A stretch of 28,319 nt of DNA from CAYRYU01 sp964428355 (lineage in GTDB: Bacteria > Muiribacteriota > Ozemobacteria > Ozemobacterales > Ozemobacteraceae): the NCBI GenBank assembly GCA_964428355.1, contig CAYRYU010000093.1, forward strand, positions 1 through 28,319, in the 5' to 3' direction. Both the position numbers and the translations under genes were made by a program. Shown one piece after another: positions 25,759 through 28,319 of this stretch; positions within the stretch are counted from its first letter, which is position 1, and each line of letters begins with the position of its first letter. The notes beneath the pieces were generated by a model, which saw nothing but the letters and a program-made list of their open reading frames with translations, did no database searches and was not told the DNA's origin.

Positions 25759-28319
25759 TGCATGATCTCGGTAACCCGCTTGAGATATTCGGTCGCCTTG
25801 AGCCGTTCTTCCCGGAAAGCCTGAATGGCTTGTTTGAGAAGTTCGGAGAACCGCTTGTAGAAGGCGGGATCCTCTTGCATCCGCTCGTGAATAGTCCGGG
25901 CCGTGCGATGGGCGATTGTATCGGCTTTGGCGGAGGCGGAGGGAAGCTTCTCGACTTCCTGCGAAAAAGCATCCTTGTCGAAGATGTTGACCAGGGGTGT
26001 GATTTGCTCAACCACCCCCGTGCCGACATGGGTGTCGAGGAGTTTCTGAATCTTGGGCTCATACTCCGCGAAATCGACGGTTTCCGCATAACGACGGCGA
26101 ACGCATGACCGGAGGTTGCCGAAGAACTTGAGATCCTTGCGGTAACGGTCAACCTTATCAGGCGGGGTCTCTTCCAGGAAGTGCATGCAGGACAAGGCAA
26201 TGGCCAAGGAGCGGGAATAGGCTGAAAGGCGGTCGTAGAACTTTGATCGAAGTTCATCGTCGGCAAGAAGGCGCTCGAATTCCTCTTCGTCCTTGCGGTT
26301 CTTCACTTCCTTGAAGGTATCCCAAAGCAGGGAGTGTTTTTCCGGCAGGGCTGTGGTTTCGGCACGAACATCGGTCATGGTTTTCTCGAGGTCCAAGGGG
26401 TCGAAATCCGGGAGGGACCGGTACAGGTCGAGGGCCTGGTCGAGATTCTCGAGAACCCCACGGTAATCGAGGATATAGCCGAAATCCTTCCCCTCGCAGA
26501 GGCGGTTGACCCGAGCGATGGCTTGTAAAAGAGTATGGTCTTTGAGCTTCCTGGTCAGGTAAAGGGCGACATTGCGAGGGGCGTCGAAGCCGGTCAACAA
26601 CTTGTCCACAACGATGATGATCTCCGGTGATTCCGCGTTCTTGAAGGCATTGGTCAGCTGCTTGTTGTATTCGTTCTCGCTGCCGAACCGCTGCAAAATC
26701 CCCTTCCAGAAGCGCTGGACGAGTTGCTTGTTCTCTTCATACAGGTCTTCCTCCCCTTCCCGTTCATCGGGGGGGGATATCAAGACTTCGGAGGTCACCT
26801 TGCCGAACTCATCAAGAAATCGTTTGTAGAGAAGTGCCGTGGCTTTGTCCTGGGCGACGAGTTGGCCTTTGAACCCGGTCCCTTGCCAATTCTGGCGGTA
26901 ATGCTCGCTGATATCCCAGGCAATGGCCATGACTTTCTGGGCGGCCTTGTTGAGCTGGTCGGTGGTCGAGAACTTCTTCTTCAGATCTGAGGCCTGTTCC
27001 CGGCTCAGGTCTTCGGTGATTCTCTCGAACCAGGCGTCGATGCCCTTCTCGTCGACGGTTTGCTCGACGTGCCGGCCTTCGTAGAGAAGGGGGACGACCG
27101 ATTTGTCTTCGACGGCGCGGTCGATCGTGTAGGAGTCGATCAACCCCCCGAATTTTTCGACCGTGTTCTTGTCCTTCTTCATCACGGGGGTTCCCGTGAA
27201 GCCGATGTAACAAGCGTTTGGCAACACCTGCCGCATCTTGGCATGGCGCGGACCGTATTGCCCACGGTGCCCCTCGTCGATGAGCGCGAAGATGTTGGGA
27301 TCCTCGTTTTTGGTTGTGTAGCGACCAACGGAGGCTTCAAACTTGTCGATGATGGTCGTGATGATCCGTTGCTTGACACCGGTGAGCAATTGGGACAGTT
27401 CCTTGCCGGATTTGGCCTGGACGACCTCCTTGCCGCAGTGGTGGAAGGTCCGGTAGATCTGGTCATCGAGTTCAACCCGATCGGTGACGAGGATGATCTT
27501 GTATTCCTCGATCTCGGGACAGAGGGCGATGGATTTGGCGAGGAGGACCATGGTGAGGGATTTGCCACTGCCCTGGGTGTGCCAGACGACACCGCCGCGT
27601 CTGGCACCGTCATGCCGGCCGCCGCCGCGGTTTCGGATCCTGATTCGGTCCATGATCTTCCGGACGCAAAAGTATTGCTGATACCGGGCGATCTTGCGAA
27701 CACCCGCATCGAACAGGACAAAACGGAAAACCAGCTCGAGGAGTCGGTCCGGACGACAGAGGGCGTAGATGGCCCGATCCTGCTCGGTGATGTTGCGAAT
27801 GATGTTGCCGAACGAGGCGGCTTCCTCCCGAACCGAATGAGGGCGAGCAAGCCATTCGTTCTCGGTGAAAAGCCGGTCGACTTGCTTCTCGGTGAGGGGG
27901 ATGTTGATCAGACGCTTGAGGGCGTCTTCAAAGCTGCCCGCCACGGATGGCGCAATGTCGGCGGAGCGCCCGGATGGCGCGCGGTAGGCCGATCCTTCGG
28001 CCTCTTCCCGCCAGGTCGACCAGAACTTCGCTGGGGTGCCAACGGTTCCATACTTGCCTTCGTTCTTGGTGACAGCAAGGAGAATTTGAACATACATGAA
28101 AAGATGGGGAATCCACTCGTCTTTCTGGTTGCGGATGGACTGGGAGATTGCCTCTGCCATAGGATCCTTACCAATGGGGGCCTTGCATTCGATGACTACG
28201 AAAGGGATTCCGTTGACAAAGAGGACCAGGTCCGGCCGGCAGGTCTGATGGCTTCCGGTCCGCTCGACGGCGAATTCCTCGGTGACGTGGAAGAGGTTGT
28301 TGCCGGGGTTGTCCCAGTC
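25759..28319 (-). CDS. hsdR: Type I restriction enzyme subunit R, incomplete at both ends
   Basis: About 853 residues are visible; the N-terminus lies beyond the right edge and the C-terminus in the gap. The endonuclease domain is at the start: RPDLVLFVNGIPFVVIECK has the Asp and the ExK of the PD-(D/E)xK fold (visible residues 30, 44 and 46). The helicase motor follows with Walker A GSGKS (about 250), DEGH (about 348), TGTP (about 375) and the LLTGFDAP and QAIARVNR motifs of the second RecA domain. The subunit moves and cuts DNA together with HsdM and HsdS, which are not in the window and would be expected further right. The next gene is YgjP-like. Confidence 0.95.

Overview
This is a draft-assembly window of about 28.3 kb (four runs of 100 N) from a GC-rich bacterium with an envelope of Gram-negative type: it carries a lipobox lipoprotein, type IV/type II pseudopilins and a FecR-type anti-sigma factor. 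The mixture of long PilX/GspK-like proteins, HEAT-repeat proteins, a SpoIIE/STAS signalling pair and an ECF sigma factor would fit a poorly characterised phylum, for example the Riflebacteria/Ozemobacteria. That placement is a guess from gene content; no marker gene is present. Two of the four N gaps are flanked by the same 55-base sequence on both sides. This is what is left when de Bruijn contigs that overlap by k are joined with Ns. Removing 155 bases at each of these two places restores one open frame.

Layout. Positions 1-4368, plus strand: two small membrane proteins behind an extended -10 promoter, then a 974-residue SpoIIE-type phosphatase with two extracytoplasmic sensor regions and a HAMP domain. 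Positions 4449-10714, minus strand: a compact six-gene unit read leftwards: lipoprotein, ECF sigma factor, FecR-type anti-sigma factor, long PilX/GspK-like protein, PilV/GspI-like and PilW/GspJ-like pseudopilins. An ECF-type promoter lies in front of the lipoprotein gene. Positions 11005-16594, minus strand: a STAS protein, a 783-residue membrane-anchored HEAT protein, a B12-binding radical SAM protein interrupted in frame by an 18-bp minisatellite, and a class I methyltransferase, with a good sigma-70 promoter upstream of the methyltransferase. Positions 16777-20560, minus strand: a second pseudopilin triplet in the same order as the first, preceded by a secreted SH3-like protein. Positions 20598-24840, minus strand: one giant HEAT protein of more than 1,300 residues, made of two copies of the module found in the 783-residue protein. 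Positions 25026-28319, minus strand: a YgjP-like metallopeptidase and a type I restriction subunit HsdR, separated by a real gap; HsdR also runs off the right edge.

How the parts may work together. Each pseudopilin triplet has a long GspK/PilX-like member and two short ones, which is the composition of the tip complex that starts a pilus or pseudopilus. No major pilin, ATPase, secretin or prepilin peptidase is present, so the core machine must lie elsewhere. The first triplet appears to be under an ECF/FecR circuit that also controls its own lipoprotein. The HEAT proteins look like cytoplasmic scaffolds held in the membrane by one C-terminal helix. The most interesting candidate system is the ECF-FecR-lipoprotein-pseudopilin operon, its unregulated-looking paralogous triplet, and the linked family of anchored HEAT proteins.
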